DNA of 32,472 nt. It comes from Akkermansiaceae bacterium. Its GTDB lineage: Bacteria; Verrucomicrobiota; Verrucomicrobiia; Verrucomicrobiales; Akkermansiaceae. A model generated the notes under the pieces. The model made no database searches. It had not been told where the DNA came from and saw only the letters and a list, made by a program, of their open reading frames with translations. Location: contig JALZUH010000126.1 in the NCBI GenBank assembly GCA_023301645.1, positions 1 through 32,472 on the forward strand, read 5' to 3'. Shown here piece after piece: positions 24,184 through 32,433 of this stretch. The position numbers and the translations under genes are program-made. Numbering within the stretch: position 1 is the first letter of the stretch; every line of letters begins with the position of its first letter.

Positions 24184-25590
24184 TCAGAGAATGACTTCTT
24201 CGTTTTTGTAGGTTCCTCCAGCGATCCACTTGGTCTCTCCAGATTCATTAATAAAGGTGACCTCTCCAACTATTTTGACACCATCGGTGAATCTCACTGG
24301 GCCGCGAAGTGTCAGTTTCTGAGCACTCAGTAGTGAGGGCATGCCAATTCCCTGCAGGCTATCTACAAACTTGTATTCGGCACTGAGGTCAATAACCGGT
24401 GGCTTACCTTCGCGTGATGCTACGAGTGCTATTCTACCATCTGGTGTGTGTGCGTAGGCATCGGATCGGAGGGCGAAGAGGTCGGAGGTCGTCTTTACTG
24501 GCGTGAAGCGTGAGCGTGGCACGCATATAGCTTGTGAACCATTAAAAGACTCGATGGCTGCCCCCATAGCTGTTTCTAGCTGGAAGACTACAGGTGATTC
24601 CTTGTCCCTTGGGTCTACGGTCTTTTGGTTTTTAATCAACGGCAGCGGCACAATCCCGCCTTCTTTCTCAAGTAGCTCTTTGAGATGATCGAGCCTTATC
24701 CAGAGGCTATTGGTATTGAAGAACTGGTGCAGCTTGATGTTTTGGAAGCTGGCCATATCAGATTCGGCTGTCTGCGCGACTTCACGTAGTAGTAGCTGCT
24801 GATCAGTTTTCCTCAGTGCGAGGTGTCCACCCTTTTTATCGGCTGCAGTGCGGCGTGTTACTTCCATGAGGAAGGGTGCTCCGCTTTCTGCGAAGTGCCT
24901 GAGTATACCAGCATGGAGCACGGCACCTAGGTTGTCTGAGTTAGATACAAATGCGTATTTCACACCACCGTCAATGAGTGCGTCTAGCCAACCACTTCCA
25001 AGGAGTGCTGCGTAGAGATCTCCGTGACCTGGCGGGCACCATTCTTGAGCTGGGTTTTTCTCCCACAATACAGGTGCAAGTGTCTCTACGTCGACCTTGG
25101 GGACTTGGTTCTGCATGAGCTCGATATAGCCAGCTCCTGAGAGCTCTTCCCTCTCATAGGTCTCCATATACTCAAGGGTGTCCTCAGAAGTGTTATAGCT
25201 GTTCATCAGCAGGAACCTCACTTTTGCCTGGGTCGACTCACGGAGGTGGATGATTTGCCTCGCAATGATATCAAGGAAGTTGGCATCATCTCTGACAGGC
25301 AGCAGTGTTTTTGACTTCTTGAGTCCCATACTTGTGCCCAAGCCGCCGTTTAGTTTAATAACAACAGTTTTAGCCAAGAGCGACGGGTCGAAGTCTTGAT
25401 CATCGGCGGATAGGTCAGGGATCACTGGTATATCCTCACATGGAATGATGCTCTCCTCTGAGATCATGCCTGTTTCATTACGTGCTAGAGCTTCATAGTT
25501 ATGTCGGAATGACGCAATAGCCTCAGCACTGACACCAGCGTTGATCATCTTTTCCTGAAAGAGGGGGAAGTTATTCAAGTCATTCATCAT
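24184..25590 (-). CDS. UTP-glucose-1-phosphate uridylyltransferase (UDPGP type 1, eukaryote-like)
   Basis: This enzyme makes UDP-glucose from glucose 1-phosphate and UTP for glycogen, trehalose or cell-surface polysaccharide synthesis. The protein is of the eukaryotic UDPGP family rather than bacterial GalU. The nucleotide loop KLNGGLGTSMGLKKSKTLLPVRD, the phrases FLLMNSYNTSEDT, WCPPGHGDLYAAL and FVSNSDNLGAVLH, and IKNQKTVDP are family signatures. From MMNDLNNFPLFQ (ATG 25590 or 25587) it has 468 residues, close to the family. The reading frame continues 66 residues upstream, but that part is low-information and lies in the intergenic region, so I excluded it. It is divergent from dnaX and 96 bp upstream of the SCO operon on the same strand. 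Confidence 0.94.
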   Translation of the reverse strand: MMNDLNNFPLFQEKMINAGVSAEAIASFRHNYEALARNETGMISEESIIPCEDIPVIPDLSADDQDFDPSLLAKTVVIKLNGGLGTSMGLKKSKTLLPVRDDANFLDIIARQIIHLRESTQAKVRFLLMNSYNTSEDTLEYMETYEREELSGAGYIELMQNQVPKVDVETLAPVLWEKNPAQEWCPPGHGDLYAALLGSGWLDALIDGGVKYAFVSNSDNLGAVLHAGILRHFAESGAPFLMEVTRRTAADKKGGHLALRKTDQQLLLREVAQTAESDMASFQNIKLHQFFNTNSLWIRLDHLKELLEKEGGIVPLPLIKNQKTVDPRDKESPVVFQLETAMGAAIESFNGSQAICVPRSRFTPVKTTSDLFALRSDAYAHTPDGRIALVASREGKPPVIDLSAEYKFVDSLQGIGMPSLLSAQKLTLRGPVRFTDGVKIVGEVTFINESGETKWIAGGTYKNEEVIL

Positions 25591-25675
25591 TGGCGTATTG
25601 TGAGATTCATATCCTACGAAATCCACCTCCGAATAACGACAACACTGCGAATGATCAACCCTCAATTTAGAAATA

Positions 25676-25763
25676 GCCCCCCTCGCTATCTTTGTAGACC
25701 ACCTTAACGCACTGAAACTCGTCTCAACTCCTCTTAAAGGGGGGCTTTTGTATTTTTTTCGAT
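25676..25763 (+). other. Long-looped GC stem with T tracts in the dnaX leader
   Basis: GCCCCCC (25676-25682) and GGGGGGC (25739-25745) can form a 7-bp all-GC stem closing a 56-base loop, followed by TTTTG and then seven T. This is terminator-like and sits in the 226-bp divergent region between the pyrophosphorylase gene and dnaX. It could terminate a short plus-strand RNA or attenuate a dnaX transcript started upstream. A long loop weakens the case. Confidence 0.35.
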
Positions 25764-25816
25764 GATTTCTGAATTTCACCATTTCCAAAACGCAGATCTT
25801 AACTAAATTCCCCTGC

Positions 25817-27475
25817 GTGAGCTATCAGGTCTTTGCCAGAAAATACCGCCCCAAGACATTTAAAGACGTCTTAGGGCAGGATCATGTTATTTCAACTCTT
25901 CGCAATGCCATTGAGCGTGACCGATTGGCACATGCTTGGCTTTTTGTCGGGCCTCGTGGCACGGGCAAGACCTCGACAGCACGTATTCTAGCAAAAGCGC
26001 TCAACTGCCCTGAAGGCCCTACGATTGATTTTGACCCTGAGTCCCCTATTTGTCAGGAGATAGCTGAAGGTCGCTCACTTGATGTTTTAGAAATTGATGG
26101 TGCATCTAACAATGGCGTCGAGCAGGTGCGCGAGCTTCGCGAAAACGTGCAGTTTGCCCCGACTAGCGGCAAGTTTAAGATCTACTACATTGATGAGGTG
26201 CACATGCTCACCACTGCAGCCTTTAATGCCCTGCTCAAGACGCTCGAAGAGCCACCCGATCACGTAAAGTTCATCTTCGCTACCACTGAGCCTAATAAAA
26301 TCCTCCCCACTATTATTTCTCGCTGCCAGCGATTCGACCTTCGTCCGATCCCGACAGACACTATTGCCAAGCACCTACAATTCATCGCAGCTGAGGAGAA
26401 TGTCTCCCTCGATGATGCTGCTGCATGGGCCATTGCCAAAGGTGCTGACGGTGGAATGCGTGACGCCCAGTCGATGATGGATCAGCTCGTCGCCTTCTGT
26501 GGAGAAGAGATCAAGGAGGCTAACGTTCTCGAAATCTTCGGCTTCACATCCCGTGATACCGTCGCGGCACTCACCGCCCACCTCGTTAAAAAGGAGAGCT
26601 CTCAAGCCCTCGAACTGATTCATCAGCAAGCCGAAAGCGGTAAGGAACTCTCACAGCTCCTCGCCGAACTCATTGGTTGCCTTCGAGCTCTCCTCGTCAA
26701 TCGGCTCGACCCCACCTCTGGTAGCGAAGGCTTCCCTGCTGAGCTATGGACAGCCCTTGTCAAAGACGCCCAGCCTATCCAGACCGATCGTCTTCTTGCT
26801 CTCATCGACACTTTAGCTGACACTGAGGGGCGGATGAAATGGGCTGCTAACAAACGCCTCCACATGGAAATCGGCTTCATCAAGGCTATCCAGTCGCTTA
26901 ACGAAGCGCGCATTAGCGACGTCATCAAAGCCCTCGCAGGAGCAGGCCCGATCGAGCAGACGCCTGCCCCAAGTCAGACTCCGTCAGTAGCAGCCCAAGC
27001 TGCAGCTGTAGAGACAACACCTCAAGCCCAACCAGCTCCACAAAGTGCCCCTCAGCCCACCACCGAGAACACACCTTCCCTACCTGCGTCACCTGTAATC
27101 CCTGCGCCAGAAGTATCTGCACCAGAAACATCTAGCCCGCCGTGGCACGATGACAGCGAGGAGCAGTCACCCCCTTCCTCAAACGCCGCTGAACAGACAC
27201 CAAGCGAGCCAACTCCAGCACAGTCCGTGCAACCAGCCGCAACAAGCACGCCTGAGCCGGCACCCAGCAAAAGCTTTGATGAACTCATCAACGACGCTGA
27301 AGACGCTCCTGCCGCGGTCATACCTCAGCCTGGGCCGGCACTAAGAGACCCCGAGCCTCAAGCACAGTCAGAATCCAGCGAGGAGTCTGACGCGCCAGCG
27401 CCACTCGATGACGACTTTTACAAAGACCCCCTTATTCTCAAGGCTCTTGAAATCTTCGAAGGCACCCTTCAATAA
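25817..27475 (+). CDS. dnaX: DNA polymerase III subunit gamma/tau
   Basis: DnaX is the motor of the clamp loader that places the sliding clamp at primers. The protein (552 residues) starts at a GTG (reading SYQVFARKYRPKTF). The AAA+ core (about 1-230) has Walker A GPRGTGKT (45-52), Walker B IDEVH (D126, E127) and the SRC sensor (168-170). The zinc-binding loop normally has four cysteines; here C64 and C79 stay but positions 73 and 76 are D and S. Residues about 390-520 are a Pro/Ala/Ser/Gln-rich disordered linker, and the protein ends in a small helix (DDFYKDPLILKALEIFEGT). No A-AAA-AAG frameshift site was found. It is followed by ybaB, the classical pairing; recR does not follow. Confidence 0.97.
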   Translation: MSYQVFARKYRPKTFKDVLGQDHVISTLRNAIERDRLAHAWLFVGPRGTGKTSTARILAKALNCPEGPTIDFDPESPICQEIAEGRSLDVLEIDGASNNGVEQVRELRENVQFAPTSGKFKIYYIDEVHMLTTAAFNALLKTLEEPPDHVKFIFATTEPNKILPTIISRCQRFDLRPIPTDTIAKHLQFIAAEENVSLDDAAAWAIAKGADGGMRDAQSMMDQLVAFCGEEIKEANVLEIFGFTSRDTVAALTAHLVKKESSQALELIHQQAESGKELSQLLAELIGCLRALLVNRLDPTSGSEGFPAELWTALVKDAQPIQTDRLLALIDTLADTEGRMKWAANKRLHMEIGFIKAIQSLNEARISDVIKALAGAGPIEQTPAPSQTPSVAAQAAAVETTPQAQPAPQSAPQPTTENTPSLPASPVIPAPEVSAPETSSPPWHDDSEEQSPPSSNAAEQTPSEPTPAQSVQPAATSTPEPAPSKSFDELINDAEDAPAAVIPQPGPALRDPEPQAQSESSEESDAPAPLDDDFYKDPLILKALEIFEGTLQ

Positions 27476-27572
27476 GGTCAATGCTCGCGACACTCGACAA
27501 AGAGTTGTCAATCATTTCGTAATAAACCAACGACTCAACACGTAAGAACACTAACTAAAAAAATCTAAACCA

Positions 27573-27878
27573 ATGGACATCCAAAAACTCATGAAACAAG
27601 CCCAGCAAATGCAAGCTGGTATGCAGAAGTCACAAGAAGAGCTCGCACAGAAACACGTAGAAGCCTCTGTCGGCGGTGGTAAAGTCACCGTTGTAGCCAA
27701 TGGCGCTGGTGACGTGCAGTCCATTAAGATCGACCCTGCTGTAGTAGACGCCTCTGACGTAGAATTCCTCGAAGAGCTCGTGCTCTCAGGTGTGCAGGAA
27801 GCAGTCGCTAAAGGTAAGGAAATGGCATCAGCTGAAATGTCTAAGCTCACTGGTGGGCTAAACATCCCTGGCATGTAA
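27573..27878 (+). CDS. ybaB: YbaB/EbfC nucleoid-associated protein
   Basis: This small DNA-binding protein (101 residues) has the usual architecture: an N-terminal helix rich in Met and Gln (MDIQKLMKQAQQMQAGMQKS), a central beta region VEASVGGGKVTVVANGAGDVQSIKIDP that carries the family's GxGxVxVxxNGxxxV pattern, and a C-terminal helix from ASDVEFLEELV to the conserved GGLNIPGM. YbaB dimers coat DNA and affect nucleoid structure and gene expression. The dnaX-ybaB neighbourhood is conserved in bacteria and supports the call. The gap from dnaX is 97 bp and from the following tgt 78 bp, with a hairpin in the latter. Confidence 0.96.
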   Translation: MDIQKLMKQAQQMQAGMQKSQEELAQKHVEASVGGGKVTVVANGAGDVQSIKIDPAVVDASDVEFLEELVLSGVQEAVAKGKEMASAEMSKLTGGLNIPGM

Positions 27879-27887
27879 AAACGCCAT

Positions 27888-27917
27888 GTGAGTAGTCTTA
27901 TATACCATACTGCTCAC
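27888..27917 (+). other. Hairpin between ybaB and tgt
   Basis: GTGAG-T-AGT (27888-27896) and ACT-G-CTCAC (27909-27917) pair with one central mismatch around a 12-base loop, 10 bp after the ybaB stop. No T tract follows. It may define the 3' end of a ybaB transcript or be a processing site. Confidence 0.35.
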
Positions 27918-27956
27918 GGACTATCTGTCACTTCCCCTTGATCATCATCACGCTTA

Positions 27957-29129
27957 ATGTCTTTTAAGATTCACACCCACTGTTCGGACACGTCAGCTCG
28001 CACAGGCACGCTATCCACCGCTCACGGAGATATCCAGACGCCTATCTTTATGCCCGTGGGCACACAGGGCATGGTGAAGACACTCTCCCCAGATGAGCTA
28101 GTCGATATCGTAGACGCGCAGATCATCCTCGGGAATACCTATCACCTCTTCCTTCGCCCTGGCCTCGATGTCATGCGCGAGCTAGGAGGTCTACATAAGT
28201 TCAGCACATGGGATAAGCCCATTCTCACCGACTCTGGAGGGTTCCAAGTCTGGTCACTGGCCAAACTCAGAAAAATCACCGAAGAAGGTGTGAGATTCTC
28301 CAATCACCTCGATGGTGCCAAAACCATGCTCACCCCTGAGCTAAGCATGGAAATACAAGCCACTCTGGGTAGTGACATCGCCATGCTCTTTGACGAATGT
28401 CCTCCCTACCCCTGTGAGGAGAAATACGCCTCAGACTCCCTAAGCCTCACCACGAGGTGGGCAAAACGCTGTAAAGATTGGCACGTAGAAAATGCTGCTA
28501 AACACGTGCCATGGATGAATGATTCCAAGGACAGTGTCGAGGGAAGTTCTGTGCAGAAGCAGCTCATCTTCGGCATCGTCCAAGGCAGCACCTACGCACA
28601 CCTGCGTGAGAAGTCTGCCAAAGAACTCGTCGAAATAGGCTTCGATGGCTACGCGGTCGGAGGCATCTCAGTTGGTGAGCCGGAGGAAGAAATGATACGC
28701 GCTATAGAAAACGCTGTGCCATTTCTCCCCGAGGACAAGCCTCGCTACGCCATGGGACTAGGCACCCCACCCCAGATGCTCGAAATGATTTCACGAGGTG
28801 TCGACATGTTTGACTGCGTGATGCCCACTCGCGTAGCGCGTCACGGACTCGCCTTTACTGAAGACGGCCCTATTCACATTAAAAATAAGGAGTTTGAATT
28901 CGATAAGCGCCCGCTCGATGAAAGCACTCATCCTGACCTCCAGAAATACTCTCGCTCCTTTATTCGCCATCTCTTCAGATCTCGTGAAATGCTTTCTTTA
29001 AGGTTGCTTTCCCTGCATAATCTGCATTTCTATTTGCGCCTCATGAAACAAGCACGCGAGGCTATCGAGGCGGGCACATTCACCGACTTCAAAAACAACT
29101 TTAACAAACGCTACCTGAAACAATCATGA
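27957..29129 (+). CDS. tgt: tRNA-guanine transglycosylase lacking the zinc-binding cysteines
   Basis: Tgt swaps guanine 34 of tRNAs with GUN anticodons for the queuosine precursor preQ1. The 390-residue protein retains its catalytic parts: D92 in ILTDSGGFQVWSL, GIVQGSTYAHLR, YAVGGISVGEP, and the nucleophile D286 in GVDMFDCVMPTRVARHG. The usual structural zinc site is C-x-C-x2-C plus His; here the corresponding stretch reads PLDESTHPDLQKYSRSFIRHL, with no cysteine, while the His is retained as H354 in SLHNLHFYL. There is also an insertion of about ten residues at about 182-200. The TGA stop overlaps the yajC ATG (ATGA), so tgt and yajC are translationally coupled. The catalytic assignment is firm; the missing metal site is unusual. 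Confidence 0.95.
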   Translation: MSFKIHTHCSDTSARTGTLSTAHGDIQTPIFMPVGTQGMVKTLSPDELVDIVDAQIILGNTYHLFLRPGLDVMRELGGLHKFSTWDKPILTDSGGFQVWSLAKLRKITEEGVRFSNHLDGAKTMLTPELSMEIQATLGSDIAMLFDECPPYPCEEKYASDSLSLTTRWAKRCKDWHVENAAKHVPWMNDSKDSVEGSSVQKQLIFGIVQGSTYAHLREKSAKELVEIGFDGYAVGGISVGEPEEEMIRAIENAVPFLPEDKPRYAMGLGTPPQMLEMISRGVDMFDCVMPTRVARHGLAFTEDGPIHIKNKEFEFDKRPLDESTHPDLQKYSRSFIRHLFRSREMLSLRLLSLHNLHFYLRLMKQAREAIEAGTFTDFKNNFNKRYLKQS

Positions 29130-29470
29130 TCACTACATTACTCAACCTCTCTACAAGCATTGGGGCAACTCATTTTGCAGCAGCTAACCCACTCATTCTC
29201 CCGCTTGTGATGATCGTCGTCTTCTGGGTCGTCCTCATCCGCCCGCAGCAGAAGCAGCGCAAAGCACTAGCATACCTCCAAGCTGCCGTCAAAAAAGGTG
29301 ATAAAGTCATCACCATTGGTGGCATGCACGCCACAGTCAATGCCGTCAGTGATAAAACAATCTCACTCAAGCTCGCCGATAACGTCTTCGTGAAATACGA
29401 CCGCGTAGCTATCGCTACAGTCATCACTGCCAAGTCTGAGATCTCAGACAAAAAATCAGACACTAAGTAA
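29126..29470 (+). CDS. yajC: Sec translocon accessory subunit YajC
   Basis: YajC is a small inner-membrane component of the SecDF-YajC complex that assists protein export. The 114-residue protein has one transmembrane segment (about 22-39, PLILPLVMIVVFWVVLIR), then the basic RPQQKQRKA motif that marks the family, and a cytoplasmic domain with GDKVITIGGMHATV and VSDKTISLKLADNVFVKYDR. Its ATG lies within the last codons of tgt, so it is translated from the same mRNA, and secDF follows 62 bp later. This tgt-yajC-secD order is widespread. Confidence 0.97.
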   Translation: MITTLLNLSTSIGATHFAAANPLILPLVMIVVFWVVLIRPQQKQRKALAYLQAAVKKGDKVITIGGMHATVNAVSDKTISLKLADNVFVKYDRVAIATVITAKSEISDKKSDTK

Positions 29471-29532
29471 GCACGTAATAGCACCCATACATAATTATCC
29501 TGATTAGTATCTCGCCACTCTCCCATCACATC

Positions 29533-32004
29533 ATGACTATCGCATCCCTATCCAGTGACGACCAGCTGATGACCTTCATCTCAGGTCTAGGCCTCCTCGC
29601 CCTCTTCTTCTGGTATTTCGCCACCGACTTCCAGCGCAAGAAGCGTAACATCGGAACGATCATTATCGCCCTCATCGCAGTCTTTAGTCTGCTCTCTATT
29701 ATCCCACAGGACAAATGGGGCTCAGTAATCTCTGGAGAAACCTCACTCAAGGAAGCTCACATGCTCAAAGGTGGTATCGACCTCCAAGGTGGCTCAGCGT
29801 TCACTCTCAGAGTCCAGCCAAACATCGGACCTAATGGTGAAGTCATGCCAGTGACATCCGTTGCCGTGGCACAAGCGATCCAAACCATTGAAAAGCGACT
29901 CAATGCTATGGGCACAGCTGACCTACTCATCGTAGCACAAGGAGCAGACCGTATCCTCGTCCAGATGCCAGGTGTCAGCCCAGAAGCTGCTACTAAAATC
30001 CGCACCACACTTGAAAAGGTAGCGAAACTGGAGCTCAAAGAAGTCCACCCACAATCAAGCTCAATGGCAAACAAGGTCGCAGCTGACCCAGAAAACGAAA
30101 TCGTTCCTGGCTACGAGCTGAAGACTGCCGAGAACGAAGATAAAGAGGGCAAAGCATACAGAGAAAACATCCTTCTCAAGCGCCGCGCCATTATGGACGG
30201 ATCATACATCGTGCACGCACAAGCCCTCCAGACCGGTGGCGCATTCAACATCATCGTTGAAATGAATGGCGAAGGCACCAAGAAGATTTCTGAGCTCACC
30301 AGCAAAATGAACCACGGCTACGACAGAATGGCCATTCTACTTGATGGTAAAGTTCTCAGTGCGCCAACAGTTCAGAGCACACTCGGCTCACGCTTCGAGA
30401 TCAGTGGTCAGAAAAACCTCAGAGAAGCAGAAGAGCTCGCAGCAGCACTTCTTAACCCACTCAAAAACCCACTCATCGTCGACGAAGAGCGCTCCGTATC
30501 AGCCACACTTGGTAAGGAAACCATCTCACAGGGCATCACTGCAGGTATCGCAGGACTCGCTCTTACTATGGTGTTTGTCCTCATCTACTACCGCTTCGCA
30601 GGACTCATTGCTCTCATTGGCCTCACCGTAAACATTCTCATCCTCTTCGGAACGATGGCTATGTTTGGCTTCACCTTCACCCTACCGGGTATTGCAGGTA
30701 TCATCCTCACCATTGGTGTAGCAGTTGACGCTAATGTTCTCATCTACGAGCGACTCAGAGAAGAACTCGCTAAGGGCAAATCAGTCCAAGCCGCTATCTC
30801 AGCAGCATACGACAAGGCATTCTCAGCGATTTTTGACGCAAACATCACTACCCTACTCACAGCGGTCATTCTCTTCTGGAGAGCCAGTGGCACAGTCAAG
30901 GGATTCGCCGTCACACTCACACTCGGTATCCTAGCATCGATGCTCGCTGCGCTACTCTGCACACGTGTCCTCTTCTGGTGGGCAGCAGATAAAGGTATCC
31001 TCAAGAACCTCAAGTTCATGAACTTGATCAATAAGCGCTCAGTCGACTTCCTCGGCAAGCGCAAGATCTCACTCACGATCTCAGTAGTTCTCCTTCTCTT
31101 AGCCGTTGGTAATATCGGGATCAATGGTAAGAAAGACCTCGGCATCGACTTCACAGGTGGTGCTCAGCTCTCCATTCAGCTCGATGACGAAGTGAAAATC
31201 GACCAAGTCGAAGCTCAGCAATTCCTCAGCACACTCGAGCTATCCCAAATACCGTCATCACAAGAAGAGTCCAATACCACTGGAAACCTCTTCACCGTTC
31301 GCTGTGCTAATGAAGATGTAGAAACCATCCAAGAGGCACTTAAGAAAAAGTTCCCCGTGCTCAACACCAAAACATCTGCAGCAGAAGGAGCACTCAATAA
31401 ATACCAGATCAGCACAGAGACGATTAGCTCAAGTCTCGGTGGAGAATTTCTCAGTAATGCGATATGGGCGCTACTCCTTGGTCTGATTGCCATCCTCGTC
31501 TATATTACCGTTCGCTTTGAGTTCTCATTCGCACTTGGTGCCTTTGCCGCGCTCTTCCACGACATTCTTATCTGTCTTGGATTCATCATCCTCAAAGGTG
31601 ACGAGCTCTCCCTCATCCACGTAGGAGCATTCCTCACCATCGCAGGTTACTCGATTAATGACACGATCGTTGTCTTTGACCGTATTCGTGAAGATCTCCG
31701 CACCCGCCGTGGTGACGTAGCGGACATCATGAACCAGGCGATCAACACCACCCTATCAAGAACAGTGCTTACTTCATTGACTACCTTTGTAGCCGTGCTC
31801 GTTCTCTATATCTTCGGTGGAGCTGCCCTTAAGGACTTCTCATTCGCGATCATGATCGGTGTGATTGTAGGAACATACTCCTCGATCTTCATCGCATCTC
31901 CAATCGTTTACCTATGGAGTAAGCTACGCGGCACCAACCTACGCCGTGAGCTCCTCGATGCCAACCTAGAAGCTGAAGTCAATCCAGCTGGCAAAGTAAG
32001 CTAA
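29533..32004 (+). CDS. secDF: Fused protein translocase subunit SecDF
   Basis: SecDF uses the proton motive force to pull preproteins through the SecYEG channel. The 823-residue polypeptide is SecD fused to SecF. The SecD half has LKGGIDLQGGSAFTLRV (79-95), a periplasmic domain (about 100-320) and a membrane domain with GIILTIGVAVDANVLIYERL, where D399 is the likely proton-relay Asp. The SecF half has KDLGIDFTGGAQLSIQL (534-550), a short periplasmic domain and GAFLTIAGYSINDTIVVFDR with D710. Two hydrophobic segments (about 12-31 and 40-58) precede the first SecD motif, one more than usual, implying about 13 membrane spans. A strong terminator follows the stop. Confidence 0.97.
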   Translation: MTIASLSSDDQLMTFISGLGLLALFFWYFATDFQRKKRNIGTIIIALIAVFSLLSIIPQDKWGSVISGETSLKEAHMLKGGIDLQGGSAFTLRVQPNIGPNGEVMPVTSVAVAQAIQTIEKRLNAMGTADLLIVAQGADRILVQMPGVSPEAATKIRTTLEKVAKLELKEVHPQSSSMANKVAADPENEIVPGYELKTAENEDKEGKAYRENILLKRRAIMDGSYIVHAQALQTGGAFNIIVEMNGEGTKKISELTSKMNHGYDRMAILLDGKVLSAPTVQSTLGSRFEISGQKNLREAEELAAALLNPLKNPLIVDEERSVSATLGKETISQGITAGIAGLALTMVFVLIYYRFAGLIALIGLTVNILILFGTMAMFGFTFTLPGIAGIILTIGVAVDANVLIYERLREELAKGKSVQAAISAAYDKAFSAIFDANITTLLTAVILFWRASGTVKGFAVTLTLGILASMLAALLCTRVLFWWAADKGILKNLKFMNLINKRSVDFLGKRKISLTISVVLLLLAVGNIGINGKKDLGIDFTGGAQLSIQLDDEVKIDQVEAQQFLSTLELSQIPSSQEESNTTGNLFTVRCANEDVETIQEALKKKFPVLNTKTSAAEGALNKYQISTETISSSLGGEFLSNAIWALLLGLIAILVYITVRFEFSFALGAFAALFHDILICLGFIILKGDELSLIHVGAFLTIAGYSINDTIVVFDRIREDLRTRRGDVADIMNQAINTTLSRTVLTSLTTFVAVLVLYIFGGAALKDFSFAIMIGVIVGTYSSIFIASPIVYLWSKLRGTNLRRELLDANLEAEVNPAGKVS

Positions 32005-32022
32005 ATACAATCGATCAATCAT

Positions 32023-32060
32023 AAGCGGCGACATTCCTCACAGAGTGTCGCCGCTTTTTT
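32023..32060 (+). terminator. Rho-independent terminator of secDF
   Basis: An 11-bp perfect stem AAGCGGCGACA (32023-32033) and TGTCGCCGCTT (32046-32056), loop of 12 bases, leads into a TTTTTT run. It lies 19 bp after the secDF stop and closes the dnaX-to-secDF block. Confidence 0.93.
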
Positions 32061-32433
32061 GTGCCCTATTTTTGCCGCTACTCGACTCTTCCATCAGTAA
32101 GTATGACCAGCGCACCTTGAGTCATTTGTAATCCATCATGTGAGGGAAAACAGTTCGTTGCGCCTTTAATCGTTTGTTAGTGAGGTCCTAAAAGCTGTTC
32201 TACAAAACTTTCTTCAGCAGCTTACTAACATGCTGAAATAGTGCTCAAACAGCAAAACCCATTCATACTTAGTCACTTTCAGCAGCGACCACAAACAACC
32301 ATTCCTCCACAGCGTCAAGCACCTCTAAAAAAAAGTTACTTTTACTATCGAAATTACTTGCAAAGATAGAATTATCTGGCAATTTCCGCGCGTCGGAGCG
32401 CCCCGCGCAACGACACCAAATAAAGTTGAAAGT
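32061..32433. other. Non-coding stretch between secDF and tRNA-Asn
   Basis: About 370 bp with no credible gene. It holds a 7-bp inverted repeat TTCAGCA/TGCTGAA (32213-32237, 11-base loop). Near the tRNA a TAGAAT (32367-32372) could be a -10 element, though no good -35 is spaced correctly, and a GCGCG/CGCGC pair (32388-32408) follows. It most likely contains the promoter for the tRNA. Confidence 0.4.

Noticed and set aside
25591-25788. 66-residue N-terminal extension of the UDP-glucose pyrophosphorylase
   Set aside because: The extension has no family similarity, lies in the divergent region with dnaX and includes one arm of a hairpin; family length fits the ATG at 25590.
26583-26610. A run GTTAAAAAGG in dnaX as a programmed frameshift site for the short gamma form
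   Set aside because: The heptamer is T-AAA-AAG, not A-AAA-AAG, it lies early in the gene, and the -1 frame has no prompt stop.
32213-32237. Inverted repeat TTCAGCA/TGCTGAA as an attachment site for a tRNA-borne element
   Set aside because: No integrase or direct repeat accompanies it and the tRNA 3' end is outside the window.
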